A stretch of 64,000 nucleotides of DNA. It comes from Lactobacillaceae bacterium (lineage in GTDB: Bacteria; Bacillota; Bacilli; Lactobacillales; Lactobacillaceae). How positions within the stretch are numbered: position 1 is the stretch's first letter; each line of letters opens with the position of its first letter. Positions 34,032 to 45,800 of the stretch are shown piece by piece. The notes below the pieces were generated by a model that saw only the letters and a list, made by a program, of their open reading frames with translations, searched no databases and was not told the DNA's origin. The translations under genes were made by a program, and so were the position numbers. Location of the stretch: the NCBI GenBank assembly GCA_031282325.1, contig JAITDY010000057.1, forward strand, positions 31,223-95,222. The letters run 5' to 3'.

Positions 34032-34473
34032 TCTCAATTTCCACATCTCTAAATTCTTCTAAATCCTGTTCGGTATTTTGTTCACTACGCTTGAAGGTTA
34101 TAGAAATATATTTGTCTGGTAAAATATCTTTAATAAATTCACCCCATTCAATAATCGAAATCCCATCTCCATAGATATAATCTTCGTAGCCTTGATCCAT
34201 TCCGCCAATTCCTTCTAAACGATAGGCATCGAAATGATAAATCGGAAATTTTAATTCATCCCCCTTATAAATCTGCATGATTGTAAAAGTTGGAGACGAA
34301 ACACGAATATTTTTACCACCCAAAAATGAAACTAAAAAACGAGTAAAAGTAGTTTTGCCGGCACCTAAATCTCCGTTTAATAATAAAACATCACCGATTT
34401 TTAAAGAAGTCGCTATTTTCTGGGCAATTTTTTGAATATCATTAATATTTTGTTGCTTGTAAAATTCTTTCAT
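34015..34473 (-). CDS. tsaE: tRNA threonylcarbamoyladenosine biosynthesis ATPase TsaE
   Basis: 152 residues, the family size. Walker A GDLGAGKTTFTR near residue 35, SSPTFTIMQIY, YHFDAYRLE, and SIIEWGE with the Walker B-like acid. TsaE works with TsaB and TsaD to make t6A at position 37 of ANN-decoding tRNAs. It lies about 50 nt after pta, a common pairing in lactobacilli, and is probably co-transcribed. Confidence 0.93.
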   Translation of the reverse strand: MKEFYKQQNINDIQKIAQKIATSLKIGDVLLLNGDLGAGKTTFTRFLVSFLGGKNIRVSSPTFTIMQIYKGDELKFPIYHFDAYRLEGIGGMDQGYEDYIYGDGISIIEWGEFIKDILPDKYISITFKRSEQNTEQDLEEFRDVEIEINNLN

Positions 34474-34523
34474 TATGTATGAGAATATCTATTTTAGAAA
34501 TTCTCTTTTATTTAAAAATATAC

Positions 34524-35510
34524 TTATGATAATGCTTGAGCAGCGGTTAAAATAGCCACTTTATAAACATCTTCTTCGTTGGCTCCGCGACTCAAATCTG
34601 AAACAGGGGCAGCCAATCCTTGCAAAATTGGTCCAATTGCTTCAAAACCGCCTAATCTCTGAGCGATTTTATAACCGATATTGCCAGCTTCCAGACTAGG
34701 AAAGACAAAAACATTTGCATGTCCGGCCACTTTTGATTCAGGAGCTTTAGAAGCACCAACTGATTCCACGAAAGCTGCATCAAATTGCAATTCTCCATCG
34801 ATAACATCAGCCAAATCTGGTGCTAACTCTTTTGCAATTTTAGTAGCTTCAACAACTTTATCAACTAATTCGTGTTTAGCGCTACCCTTAGTCGAAAAAC
34901 TAAGCATTGCTACTCGAGGATCGATTCCAAAAATTTTAGCTGTTTGCGCAGACTGTACTGCAATTTCAGCCATCACTTGGGCATCGATTTCAATGTTTAT
35001 GGCTGCATCAGCAAAAACATATCTTTCGTCTCCTTTTTGCATAACAAATGCACCGGAAATATGTGATGATCCGGGAGCCGTTTTAATAATTTGAAGAGCT
35101 GGTCGAACAGTGTCTCCAGTTGGATGTGCTGCACCGGAAACCATGGCATCTGCTTTTTTGGCGTAAACCAACATCGTTCCAAAGTAATTTACATCTTGCA
35201 ACCATTTTCTAGCTGTTTGTTCATCAGTTTTTCCATTACGACGTTTAACCAATTTTGCAACTAATTCCTCTAACTTATTAGCATCGTAAGTAATTGGATC
35301 GATAATTTCTAATCCTTGAATATCAAAATTATTTTCCTGAGCGGTCGCTTTAATTTCTTCTACGTTTCCTAAAAGAATCGGGGTTAATAACCCATCTTTT
35401 TGCAAACGGACAGCTGCACCTTGAACGCGAACATCTTCGCCCTCTGGAAAAACAACTGTTAAATTTTTTTCTTTAATTTTACTTGCTAATTCTTCAAAAA
35501 TATCTGCCAT
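34524..35510 (-). CDS. pta: Phosphate acetyltransferase
   Basis: 328 residues, the short class I form without the N-terminal regulatory domain. VFPEGEDVRVQGAA, the MVSGAAHPTGDTVRPALQ block near residue 130, ADAAINIEIDAQ and SLEAGNIGYKIAQRLGG are family signatures. It interconverts acetyl-CoA and acetyl phosphate in acetate/ethanol metabolism. AAGG precedes the ATG. Followed by tsaE. Confidence 0.95.
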   Translation of the reverse strand: MADIFEELASKIKEKNLTVVFPEGEDVRVQGAAVRLQKDGLLTPILLGNVEEIKATAQENNFDIQGLEIIDPITYDANKLEELVAKLVKRRNGKTDEQTARKWLQDVNYFGTMLVYAKKADAMVSGAAHPTGDTVRPALQIIKTAPGSSHISGAFVMQKGDERYVFADAAINIEIDAQVMAEIAVQSAQTAKIFGIDPRVAMLSFSTKGSAKHELVDKVVEATKIAKELAPDLADVIDGELQFDAAFVESVGASKAPESKVAGHANVFVFPSLEAGNIGYKIAQRLGGFEAIGPILQGLAAPVSDLSRGANEEDVYKVAILTAAQALS

Positions 35511-35618
35511 TTTATTTACCTTTTCTTAAATTATTTGATTTTAATTCACTTCTTGATTTTATTGCAACATAATTTATTTTTCATTTTGGTACCAGCTTTA
35601 TTATAAAATATTTTCGCT

Positions 35619-35624
35619 TATAAT
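35619..35624 (+). promoter_or_regulatory. -10 element 8 nt before the LURP-one-like gene
   Basis: A perfect TATAAT with no ribosome-binding site between it and the ATG at 35633; leaderless candidate. Confidence 0.55.
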
Positions 35625-35632
35625 TTAGTTGA

Positions 35633-36184
35633 ATGACAATATACCTATTATCTAAAAATAAAACACAAAGAAATATTGATTTTAAAGTTTTTGATGAAAA
35701 TTTTAATCCAGTTTTCAGGGTGCTTGGCAATACTGGAAGAAAAAACGACGTATTATTCGTTTATGATTTAAGTAATACAGAGCTTGCCCGTATTCGCCAA
35801 ATCAGTGTTGGATTAATACCGCGTTTTCAGTTGCTTCATGATGATAATTATGTAGCTAGTTTTTCTTTTAATTTTGGCCCACTTTCTGATTTAATCTATA
35901 TCAGTCATCTAAATTGGATCATTACTGGCAATATTATTAACGGAAATTATCGAATTAGATATGGAAGCAAAAAAATCTTGTCTGTTTCTGAAATACAGTT
36001 ACCAGAGGGTGATTTTAATCGATTAGACGTTGTTTTAGATAATCAAGCCAGCGTTCATGTAGCAATTGTGGCTTTATTAAATAATTGGATTTATTTAAAA
36101 AGTAAATCATGGATGAAATATTTTAATCCGAAATTTAAAGTAAAATACAAATTAGCTACCAAGACCCTAAATAATAACAAATAA
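35633..36184 (+). CDS. LURP-one/YxjI-like beta-barrel protein
   Basis: 183 residues made of short beta-strand-like segments (FDENFNPVFRVLGNTG, LARIRQISVGLIPRFQLL, YRIRYGSKKILSVSEIQL), the pattern of the LURP-one/YxjI family with a tubby-like fold. No signal peptide. The function of bacterial members is unknown; lipid binding or a membrane-scaffold role is only by analogy. TATAAT lies 8 nt before the ATG. Transcribed alone. Confidence 0.7.
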   Translation: MTIYLLSKNKTQRNIDFKVFDENFNPVFRVLGNTGRKNDVLFVYDLSNTELARIRQISVGLIPRFQLLHDDNYVASFSFNFGPLSDLIYISHLNWIITGNIINGNYRIRYGSKKILSVSEIQLPEGDFNRLDVVLDNQASVHVAIVALLNNWIYLKSKSWMKYFNPKFKVKYKLATKTLNNNK

Positions 36185-36217
36185 AAAACCTTATTGTTTT
36201 TAGCAATAAGGTTTTTT
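36183..36217. terminator. Bidirectional terminator between YxjI-like gene and the smpB operon
   Basis: AAAAAACCTTATTG and CAATAAGGTTTTTT form a 14-bp stem around a 7-nt loop. Confidence 0.88.
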
Positions 36218-36839
36218 ATTTATCTTGCAAATGTTTATGTGTTAGGTATTGCAAATTATCTGCAATGGTTGCTACGTTTCTCATTAAAGAAAAACTTAAT
36301 GTCGTGGCAATCCAACCAAATGTAAATACAAGGGCGGCCGCGAATAATCCAATAAATAAGCCAAATATTCCCGAGAAAAAGCCAGAGCTAGCAAAGGAAA
36401 CCCAAACAGCTACAAAAGTAGTTGCTGCAAAAATGCCAACAAAAATTAAGCTAATATTTTTTAATAAGTTAATTGTTTTAAAATTAGAACTTCTTAGTGG
36501 TGGCAATTTAACATTTTTAGGTTCAGCTTCTTCAGTGCTATCTTTTATTTTATTAAAAGCTGTTTTAGCAGCCTTTCCAGTAGCTGAAGCAAATTCTTTT
36601 GATGTTTGACTAGCTTTTTCTAAAACTTCAGATAAATCATCTTCAACATCGTTGTCGTTGGATTTTTTATCACTACTTTTTTTATTATTATCAGATTTTT
36701 TATTATCTTTTTTGCTAGTAGTTTTAGTATCGTTGGTTTTAATACGTCCACCTTTAATTGCAGCATTGATTACCGCTTTAGTAGGTTTTTTTCCATTAAT
36801 TTGCTTGTAGTAATCTTCAAATTCTTCTTGTGACATCAT
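36216..36839 (-). CDS. Hypothetical membrane protein with Lys/Ser/Asp-rich N-terminal region
   Basis: 207 residues. The first 35 residues are folded-looking (EEFEDYYKQINGKKPTKAVINAA), then a low-complexity stretch rich in Lys, Ser, Asn and Asp (about 35-70), a helical part, and two hydrophobic segments (about 125-150 and 155-180). I do not recognise the family. It begins 16 nt after smpB with GGAG before the ATG, so it is the last gene of secG-rnr-smpB. No catalytic motif is seen. Confidence 0.6.
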   Translation of the reverse strand: MMSQEEFEDYYKQINGKKPTKAVINAAIKGGRIKTNDTKTTSKKDNKKSDNNKKSSDKKSNDNDVEDDLSEVLEKASQTSKEFASATGKAAKTAFNKIKDSTEEAEPKNVKLPPLRSSNFKTINLLKNISLIFVGIFAATTFVAVWVSFASSGFFSGIFGLFIGLFAAALVFTFGWIATTLSFSLMRNVATIADNLQYLTHKHLQDK

Positions 36840-36855
36840 TTTCTCCTTGAAATAT

Positions 36856-37350
36856 TTATTTAATTTTATTTACTAATTTGGATCTAGAATTTTTTAAAAT
36901 TCTATTTGTTTCTCTTTTGATATCACGTTCTTTAATTGTTTGCCGTTTATCAATTGTTCTTTTACCAATTCCGATACCTATAAGTATTTTAGCAAATCCT
37001 TTTTTCATATAAACACGTAATGGGACAATTGCTTTTCCACTCGTTTCATCTGCAACTTGTAATTTTTTGATTTCATTTTTATGCAGAAGTAATTTTCGTC
37101 TCCGAAGTGGATCCACATTAAATTGATTACCTTGCTTGTATTCAGAAATATTAACATTATTTAGCCATGCCTCATTATTTCTAATTGTTACATAGCCTTC
37201 AGAGATATTAATTTGACCTGCTCGGACAGATTTAATTTCTGTTCCGGTTAATTGCATCCCAGCTTCATAAGTATCGGTAATTGAATAGTTAAAGCTGGCC
37301 TTGCGATTTTGAGCTAAAACATTACTATCAACTTGTTTTTTCTTAGCCAC
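36856..37350 (-). CDS. smpB: SsrA-binding protein SmpB
   Basis: 164 residues. NRKASFNYSITDTYEAGMQLTGTEIKSVR is the SmpB N-terminal block, followed by INISEGYVTIRNNEAWL and a basic C-terminal tail. SmpB carries tmRNA to stalled ribosomes. It overlaps rnr by one base; RNase R and SmpB act in the same trans-translation pathway. The tmRNA gene itself is not in the window. Confidence 0.95.
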   Translation of the reverse strand: MAKKKQVDSNVLAQNRKASFNYSITDTYEAGMQLTGTEIKSVRAGQINISEGYVTIRNNEAWLNNVNISEYKQGNQFNVDPLRRRKLLLHKNEIKKLQVADETSGKAIVPLRVYMKKGFAKILIGIGIGKRTIDKRQTIKERDIKRETNRILKNSRSKLVNKIK

Positions 37351-39518
37351 TACCTTCTTCCTTTGCGCAATTTATATTGTCCTGTTGACTCCATTTTCCC
37401 CTTACGATCGTTTTGACGATTATATTTCTTTTCGCGTTGACCATTTTGACGATAATCACGGCGTCTTTTTTCTTCCACTGGTACTGGAATATTAGTAATT
37501 GGGGCATTTTCTGGATTTACTAATTGAAAATCAATTTTTCGTTCTTCTTTACTTGCTTTAATAACTTTAACTTTAACTTTTTGGCCAATCGTATAAATAT
37601 GATGTTTATTTCGGCCAATCAATGAGGCTCGTGACTCGTCGAACCAATAATCATCATCGCTCATATTCGAAATATGAACCAACCCTTCAACTGTATTTTC
37701 TAGGCTTACAAAAATCCCAAATTTTAAGGCGGAATTAATTAAACCGTCAAATTCTTCACCGATATGCGATTCCATATATTCGGCCATTTTCATATCGTTA
37801 GTTTGTCGCTCTGCATCGATGGCACGACGTTCTTTTTCAGAGGTGTCAATCCCAATTTGTTCTAGGTCGAATAATTCTTTAACTTTTGCAACCGCATCTT
37901 CACCAGTTCCATTTTCATCGTAAAACTTAATTAAACGATGAACTGTTGTATCCGGAAAACGTCTAATTGGTGAGGTGAAATGCGTGTAATACTGTGCTCC
38001 AATTCCAAAATGTCCGATCGGTTCAGGTGAATATTTTGCTTGTTTGGTTGCTCTTAGCATCATCGTTCGAACCATAATTTCTTCTGGAGCGCCAGCAACT
38101 TCTTTTAAAGCATTTTGAAAATCAATAGGTTTTAAATTTTTCGGATCAGCCATAATTGGATGTCCAATAGCAGTCATAAATTGAAAGAAATTAGTCACCT
38201 TATCCCCTTCAGGTACCTCATGAATACGATAAAGAAAGGGGACTTTTAATTTGTCGTAATGCATGGCTACTGTTTCATTGGCTACCAAGGCAGTAGACTC
38301 AATCATTCGTTCACCAATACCTCTATTTATAACTTGAATATCAACTGCTTTTCCTTTTTCATCAACAATAATTTTCGCTTCCGGAGTATCAAATTCAATT
38401 GCTCCACGTTTAAGACGCATAGCGTATAAAATCTGGTGAACTTCATAAAGTGCATTAAAATTATCTGCAAAATCAGTATAGCGTTTGCTAATTTCTGGAT
38501 CATGAGCTAAAAATTTATTGTAGTCAGCATAAGTAACTCTTTGTTTCGATTTAATAATAGATTTATGAATACGGTGATTGACAACAACTCCATCAGCATT
38601 TATTTCCATTTCAATACTCATTGCTAAACGGTCTACATTAGGATTTAATGAAGCAATACCGTTAGAAATAGCTGGTGGCGTCATTGGAATTACTCGGTCC
38701 GTTAAATAAACAGAAGTTCCTCGATTATATGCTTCTTTATCAATTGCACTACCTGAAATAACATAAGACGAAACATCAGCAATATGAACTCCTAAATGAT
38801 AATTACCATTACTCATTTTATAAGCAATCACAGCATCATCAATATCTTTAGTATCGGCACTGTCCATTGTAATAATTTGTTGGTCGCGTAAATCTTCATA
38901 ACCATTTTTCAAGGCTTCGTCTACATCCACTGAATTAGGAATATTTGCAACTTCATCTTCAACTTCTGGTGGCTGAATATTTGGAATTTTTAATGCTGTG
39001 ACAATTTCTAAAATATCAATTCCCGGGGCATCACTACGCCCAATTATCGAAGTAGCCATTCCGGTTAAACGGTTTGGAAAATTCTTATTCGGAAATTTGG
39101 AAGTGGTTGCCACAATCGAATCACGATCATTTGGAATCACTCCTTGATCCGTTATTAAATATCGGAAAGAAGATAGTTTTTTATCTAAAAATTCTAATTC
39201 TCCAATAACTTTTTTTCCTTCCGGTGTTTGGCTATCAGCTGAACCAACATGAAAAACACCAACAATATTTTGAGCTGCACGGTTAGTTATTTCAAGTACC
39301 TTGCCTTCAGCTTCTTTACCTTCTTTTCCAATTCGAATAACTTGAGCTAAAACGGTATCGCCAGTCATAGCTAACATCGTATTATTACCACCAATAAAAA
39401 TATCGGGTAATCCTTCTTCAGTTTTGACAAAACCAAAACCTTTTTCGTTTGCAACAAAACGACCTGAATATTTTTCGAATTCTTGCAATTTTATTTGTGC
39501 TTGATTTTCTTCAGACAT
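37350..39518 (-). CDS. rnr: Ribonuclease R
   Basis: 722 residues. N-terminal cold-shock/OB domains, then the RNB catalytic domain with DSADTKDIDDAV (metal-binding Asp residues, about 215-230) and IHRRFPDTTVHR-like SPIRRFPDTTVHR near 510, an S1 domain (about 600-670) and a Lys/Arg-rich tail. It degrades structured RNA 3' to 5' and helps in trans-translation. The start lacks a ribosome-binding site and lies only 11 nt after a very stable GC-rich hairpin (39530-39543). Confidence 0.95.
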   Translation of the reverse strand: MSEENQAQIKLQEFEKYSGRFVANEKGFGFVKTEEGLPDIFIGGNNTMLAMTGDTVLAQVIRIGKEGKEAEGKVLEITNRAAQNIVGVFHVGSADSQTPEGKKVIGELEFLDKKLSSFRYLITDQGVIPNDRDSIVATTSKFPNKNFPNRLTGMATSIIGRSDAPGIDILEIVTALKIPNIQPPEVEDEVANIPNSVDVDEALKNGYEDLRDQQIITMDSADTKDIDDAVIAYKMSNGNYHLGVHIADVSSYVISGSAIDKEAYNRGTSVYLTDRVIPMTPPAISNGIASLNPNVDRLAMSIEMEINADGVVVNHRIHKSIIKSKQRVTYADYNKFLAHDPEISKRYTDFADNFNALYEVHQILYAMRLKRGAIEFDTPEAKIIVDEKGKAVDIQVINRGIGERMIESTALVANETVAMHYDKLKVPFLYRIHEVPEGDKVTNFFQFMTAIGHPIMADPKNLKPIDFQNALKEVAGAPEEIMVRTMMLRATKQAKYSPEPIGHFGIGAQYYTHFTSPIRRFPDTTVHRLIKFYDENGTGEDAVAKVKELFDLEQIGIDTSEKERRAIDAERQTNDMKMAEYMESHIGEEFDGLINSALKFGIFVSLENTVEGLVHISNMSDDDYWFDESRASLIGRNKHHIYTIGQKVKVKVIKASKEERKIDFQLVNPENAPITNIPVPVEEKRRRDYRQNGQREKKYNRQNDRKGKMESTGQYKLRKGRR

Positions 39519-39529
39519 ATATAAATAAA

Positions 39530-39543
39530 GGCGCTTGCGCGCC
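39530..39543 (-). terminator. Short GC-rich hairpin between secG and rnr
   Basis: Minus strand GGCGC-GCAA-GCGCC with a GNRA-type tetraloop, followed by TTTATTTAT. It may be a partial terminator or processing stem; its closeness to the rnr ATG could also affect translation start. Confidence 0.55.
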
Positions 39544-39553
39544 TACTCCTTAA

Positions 39554-39790
39554 TTAATGATTATCAACGTACATTAGGATTAATGCTAGTATCATCCAAA
39601 CAATTCCTAATACTGCTGTCATATGTTTTAAAATAGCTTCAAAACCACGAGCTTTTTGATTAGAAAATAAATCACCGGCTCCTCCAGTTAATCCATTTAA
39701 AACATCTTGTTGTTTACTTGGTTGCATCATAATTAAGATAATTAAAAAAATTCCGAGAACAATCAAAGTTGTTAAAAGTACATTTTCCAT
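39554..39790 (-). CDS. secG: Preprotein translocase subunit SecG
   Basis: 78 residues with two membrane segments and the family turn LIMMQPSKQQDVLNGLTGGAGDLF between them. SecG assists the SecYE channel. An extended -10 (TGA plus TATAAT, 39799-39804) ends 8 nt before the ATG and no ribosome-binding site is present, so the mRNA should be leaderless. First gene of secG-rnr-smpB. Confidence 0.92.
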   Translation of the reverse strand: MENVLLTTLIVLGIFLIILIMMQPSKQQDVLNGLTGGAGDLFSNQKARGFEAILKHMTAVLGIVWMILALILMYVDNH

Positions 39791-39798
39791 ATTTATTA

Positions 39799-39804
39799 AT
39801 TATA
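39799..39804 (-). promoter_or_regulatory. Extended -10 of secG
   Basis: Minus-strand TGATATAAT, 8 nt before the secG start codon. Confidence 0.65.
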
Positions 39805-39880
39805 TCAAGAAAAAAGATTCAATTTATATTCGACTATCAAAGTAAACTTTAATAGAAAAACTAAAACTGAATCTCAAAAA

Positions 39881-42800
39881 TTATTTATTTTTCTTTGTCT
39901 TTTTTTCTTTAGTTGACTCAATAAAAATAGTAAAGGCAAGAGCTATAAAAGCAATATTAAAGCTTAATTGCTGAGTTCTTCCAGTTTTTGGAAGTTCAAC
40001 GGCTTTTTTATTTGTAGTAGTGCCCAATTCGAGATTTTCATTAGTCTTTGAAGCGTTTGTCGTAGATTCTTTATTTTCTTCATTAGGAATAGAATTTTGG
40101 TTTGTAATCTCATCATTGTTTTTCTTTTCAACAACTTTCGTTTGTTCCCAATTAGAATCAGTCGTTAATGTTTTTCCATTCGCATCAACCCAATTTCCAT
40201 AAACAATATTACCGTCTTGATCAATTGTTTTAGAACGCGTATAAACAACTTTTTCAACCAAATCTTCACCCGCTTTTTGACCGTTTTGATCCACAAAATG
40301 GGTAGTATGAGTAAATGTTTGCGTTTCTAAATCTGTTACGTTTATTGAACGGTTTTCATAAACAGGTACCACTGGTTTATCGTCTGTTGGCGTTTCAGTT
40401 GGTTTAGAAGCTGGAAATGGATTTTCCCACGTAATTGTTTTATCTTTACTTCTAGTTTGAGTATAATTCCAAGTTGTAAAAGTAAGGCTTTCTTTATTAT
40501 CATCAGCTGATACTGTATAGGTAAAGTTTCCATTTTCGTCTACAGTTACTGGATTTTCATTTTGATCAAAAATCAAATTCGTGGCTAAATTAGTATTTCC
40601 AATAATAGTTACTGTATTATCATCATTAACAACTACTGAAATAACTTGTGTGTCTTCAGCTTCACGAACTGGCTTATTTTCCGCGTCGGCATTTGCAAAA
40701 ATTGCATAATAGGTTTCATCTTGGTTTGGTTTTGAAATATTTGGATCGATTGTAATTCCATGAGAATTTTCAAAGTGATCGAATACAAATCCAGCCTTAG
40801 CTACCGGTTTGGGAATGCTATTTGCCGGACTGCCCAATTGAACTGTTTGCTGATCTGCATCAATACTTCCAGCATTAGTATCTACCACGTCAAATGATAA
40901 ATTAAACGTACGGTTAGAATCATTATTTAGGTCGACGATAACAGGCATAAATTGGCTTGAACCAGCACTAAACAAATATTGTATTTGACTAGGCGTTCCT
41001 GTTCCAACCCACTTTGCAATTCCGGTTACAGTATTGTACTCCCAATCATTATTATCAATAATTTGATAATTTCCAGCATAGCCTGCTCCCGGAACGTCTA
41101 CAAACTTAATATTATCTTTGCCGACAACGTCAGTAAGATTAACATAATACTGTCCATCAACTTCATACATTTTAGAGTCGGTAGTTTGATAAGTGGAATT
41201 ACCAAATTGATGATTAATAGCAATATTAGTAGTTAAATCTAGCGTGGTTAAGTTATTTCCGCTTAAATCATATCCAGATAAATAAATATTGTCAGCTAAA
41301 TCAATATTTACTAATTTATTATTCGAAGCAGTCAAAACACTTAAATTAGTATCACCATTGACTAACAAATCGGTTAATTGATTATTGTCTGCTTGCACAA
41401 ATGATAATGATTGATAGTTACTAAAATCTAATTGGCTTAATTGATTACCAGACAAAATGGCAACTGATAAATTGGGCATCAATGGTATTTTATTACCATT
41501 TTCATCAGTAACTTGTAAGTTTAATTCAGTAAGGCTGTCGTTAGACAATGCTATACTTTGTAGATTTTTATTATTAGATAAATCAACACTAGTTAATTCC
41601 GGAATATCTGAAGCCGTGAAGTTTAATAAATTACTTCCTGCTTGTTTTAATGTATTCGATACATCACTAATTGCTGTTCCTGAAATAGCTAAACTTTGAA
41701 GATTATATAAATCATTAGGCAATTCATTTAACCCACTATTATTATTTAGATTTAGTGTTCTTAAATTATAGCCAATATTGCCAATTTCAAAGCCTTCACT
41801 AGTTAGCGCGTCACCAAACAACGATAGCGTTTCTAATTGATATAAATTAGAAACATCGAGTTTACTTAAGTTTTCATCATTGTAGGCATACAAACTGACT
41901 AAATTATCATTCTGACTCAAATCTAAATTAGTTAATTCCGGTAATTTAGAAGCACTTAAATAAGTTAATTCTGTGCTTAAAGAAGTATTGACTGTATCTA
42001 AATTAGGCAAATTATACAAAATTAATTGGTCCAAATTAGCATTGGTTTTTACTGATTTCACAGCTGTTGAACCACTTAAAATATCGTTCCCATCCGAATG
42101 ATTACCCGATATTTGAAGCGAAGTTAAAGCTGGAAAATCAGATACATCAATGTCAGTAACATCATTACCTAAAATGTCTGCTGTGATACTTTGCAATTTT
42201 GGTAATTTAGATAATGGTGACCAATCTTGTACGTCACTGCCCGAAATATCTAAATTAGTTAAATTAAAGAAATACTGTAATCCTTCATAATTTTCAATAT
42301 TCAAAGATTTTTTCAATGTTAAACTAGTGAATTGTCCAGCAAAATCATAGGTTAATTTATTGGTTGGTACACCGTCATTGCCAAGTTGCATTTGATAAAG
42401 AATTTCATTTCTTAGGTTTTCATCTGGGATAGTATTTTTATCAATTGTAATTGGGTATTGATTTTCAAATAAGGCCTTATTAATTTGATCAATTGCATCA
42501 TTGTAGGCGGTGTCAACATCAACCTTGGCTTGATCAAAATCATCATATACATTCAAAGTGACCGCATTAATTGCTGAAGTAGCTTGGTTTAATAATTCCG
42601 TTTTTTGTTGGTCACTCAAATTAGAGCTATCTAGAATTTTAGATAGTTGTTTAATTTTATTTTCTTTATATTCTGCTAAGCTAGCTACATTTTTGTCGTG
42701 TTGCAATGCTTGCAAAACATCTGAAGCCTTAGTGCGTGCATCGTTAAGTGCTTTAGCAATATCGCTTTGGCTATCTAGGGTTGAAAGGGTACTGGTTAAA

Positions 42801-45800
42801 TCAGCAACCCATTGATCTTTTGTTGCACGATCAATTGAATCAAATGAAGGTGAATTAATATAATCATTAAATGATGCCAAAGCCTTGTTTCTTAAATTAA
42901 CTGGATCATTTTGGGATGCCACTGTTTTTTTCACAAGCAGGTCGACTGGTCCGCCATTTGAGAAGAACTCCGTTTGCAAACTATAAACTCCATCGGCGCT
43001 AGTTTCTTGGGACAATTCTTGACGGAACTGTTCAATTAAAGTATCGATTTGTTCAGGAGTTAATAATTGCGAATACGATTGTGGATGATTGTCAACAACA
43101 GTCATACCATAATTTAAAGTTCCAATTATTTGTGTTAAGACACTTTGGGCAGCTGTTTTAACCTCATCACTTTGATTGCCAACTTCTACGATTGTAGAAC
43201 TGTAATCTAGTGACAACAAGTTTGCCTTATTGTCAGTTAAATCTTTAATTCCACCAACAAATCCAACTGCTTTTGCATCAACTAGATTTGGACCAAATGA
43301 TTTTTTAGCTAATTGCTTATTCAAGGATACAGTTGGACTTTCTAATTTGCCAATATTTTCAGCTAAATTAGATAAGGCAGGCGAGTATAAATTAAAAGCA
43401 ATAAAACTCAAAGTTAGGGAACTAAATTGCTTTAATTTATTTTTCTTATATCCAGCTAAAATAAATAACACCAATAAGAAGAAGGCTAAATCACCTGCTA
43501 ATTCAAGTTCATTAATTAACTCTGTATTTTCACCCGTTTTTGGTAATTCCTTATTAGATTGATTGGAATTAGTCGTTGCAAGAACTGCTGGTGTATTGGC
43601 TTGAGTTTTATCTTTAGTAGTAACTGATATTAACGATTGACCATTAGCGGAAGTAGTAGAACTATTTTTGTTACTCAACCAAGAATCTAAATTGCCAGTC
43701 GCACTAGAAGAACCATTAGTGTTTAATATTGTTTTCGGTAAAACAAAACTACTTGTAAAATCATTAACATCACTTAAAACAGTAATAGTTAATGTATCAA
43801 AAACACCAGCTAATTTATCTGTTATTGTAATTGTGGCTTTACCTGGATTTTTAGCGGTAACTTTACCATTTAAATCAACATCTACTACATTATTATCTGA
43901 TGATGAAAAAGATAATTGATCGTTAGAAGCATATGTCGGAGTGATATTAGTGGTTATTTTAGCCGTTTTGCCAACTTCTAATTTATAAGAATCAAGGCTA
44001 GCGGTAATTTTAACTGGTGTAATTGTGTGTTTTTCAATCACATAATTTTGTACCTCGCCCGCATTTCCCGCTGTATCTTTAGATCTATATTGCAAATTAA
44101 CAGGTGCATCTAATTCCAAAGCACCGGTATACTGTTTCCATGTTTTGCCATTATCCAAAGAATACTCAATTGAAGTAATTGACTTTTCTAAATCAGAAAT
44201 ATCATCATTTAAACCTAGTTGAAGTTGATGTTTATTTGAATCAGCTACTTGTTTATCACTTACAACCTTAGCCTGACTAGCAACTGCTTTATAAATATTA
44301 GTAACATCATGTTTAACAATTTCCGAGTCATTACCAAACTTATCAGTTTCTTTAAAATAAACTGTTCCATTTGAAGGTAAAGAAACATCACTTAGATACG
44401 GTACAAAGGTGGTTCCATCCAAGCTATAAGATAAAATATCGTCTGGGTTGGCAACTTTGGCTGAAACATTTACTGATTTATTAGTTGGAGTTGTAATATC
44501 TTGAGCAACAATCGGACTAGCTGCTTTGGCTACGGAATAATGTACTCGAATCGTTTTGGTAACTTTGTTTCCCATTTTATCAACAACAGTTACATTAAAA
44601 GTATTATCTGTTTTATCTTTAGAAGTATCTAAAGCAAATTGATGATCAAAATCTGCAGAGGCCATATTTTCAACTAAAAACGAATTATCCCATGCGGCCC
44701 CAGCGGTTCTTAAAACAACATCTGAATTGATTCTTAGTGAGTATCCGTCTAAATTATCATTAGCCGTTCCTTGCAAGTTAAATGTGGGCTGATTGGTATA
44801 AACATCATAAGAAGTTCCGTCATCCGAAGTACTCCATTGATCGCCAATATTGAAATTAACACTTGGATCTTGGCTATCAACATATAAAGCAAACATGCTT
44901 GTATTGGTTGCAAAAGTTCCGTCAGTTAATTTTTGGCTAAAATCATATTTAATTTTTAAATTATTATTGGAAACAGAAGTATCGTTAAAACTAGTTCCGT
45001 CTGCATTAGTAGCAAGTCCTAATGGCACATCATAAGTAAAACTTCCGTCAGCATTAACAACTGGTTTATTTCTTGGATCGTTGGGATCTTGACTATAACC
45101 ATAAATGACTAAATCTTTAGCATCATTTGGATCTAATTTTCCGCGAACCGTATAGGTATTAGCTTCTTTATTAAAATCATCATCCCCAGATGAAGTCACA
45201 TAACTAGTGCCCTCATCTGCAATGTTGTCCCAGCGAAGATAGGTATCATCATATTTATAAACAACTGCCAATTCCGGTTGTGATGGTATTAGCGTTTGCC
45301 CATTAATACCACCTTTTTTAATTGCAAAAATATTGTATTGATTAGTGCCAGTTTCCGGAGTAATCGTAGCACTCCAAGTGTGGGCAGCCGGATCTTTCAC
45401 AACTTTACTCGTTTGGTCTACCCAATCACTGTCATTATTTTCGTTATAAGACTGTAATGAGACATCAAAAGAATCATCACTATAAGTTCCTTTAAAAGTT
45501 ACCGTTCCGTCTTCGTTTTCGTCGTAATCAACTACACGAGTATTATCATCATCTAGCCCTGAAGCCTCTTTGTCTAGCGTAATGGTTGGAACTAAATTAA
45601 AGGCAAAATTAAATTCTTGGATTGGGCGTTGCAAGTTTGGATCAAGCGTAAAATACAATTTTTTAGTTTCATCTGAAACTGGGACGTTAGCAATAAAACT
45701 ACCAATTTCATCAACATTAACTTTAGTAAAATTTTTACCATCACTACTAATATAAAAATCACGTGGAAAATATCCTTGGATAGAATAAGTCTTATTTTTT

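Noticed and set aside
34681..35094. Plus-strand ORFs inside pta, and similar long antisense ORFs inside copB, the giant gene and rlmD
   Set aside because: They lie opposite strongly conserved genes, lack ribosome-binding sites and have no recognisable domains.
43370..43550. Sequencing frameshift as cause of the giant ORF
   Set aside because: Two separate genes would need a stop, a ribosome-binding site and a start at the junction; none remains in any frame as a short leftover, and both flanking segments are coherent in one frame.
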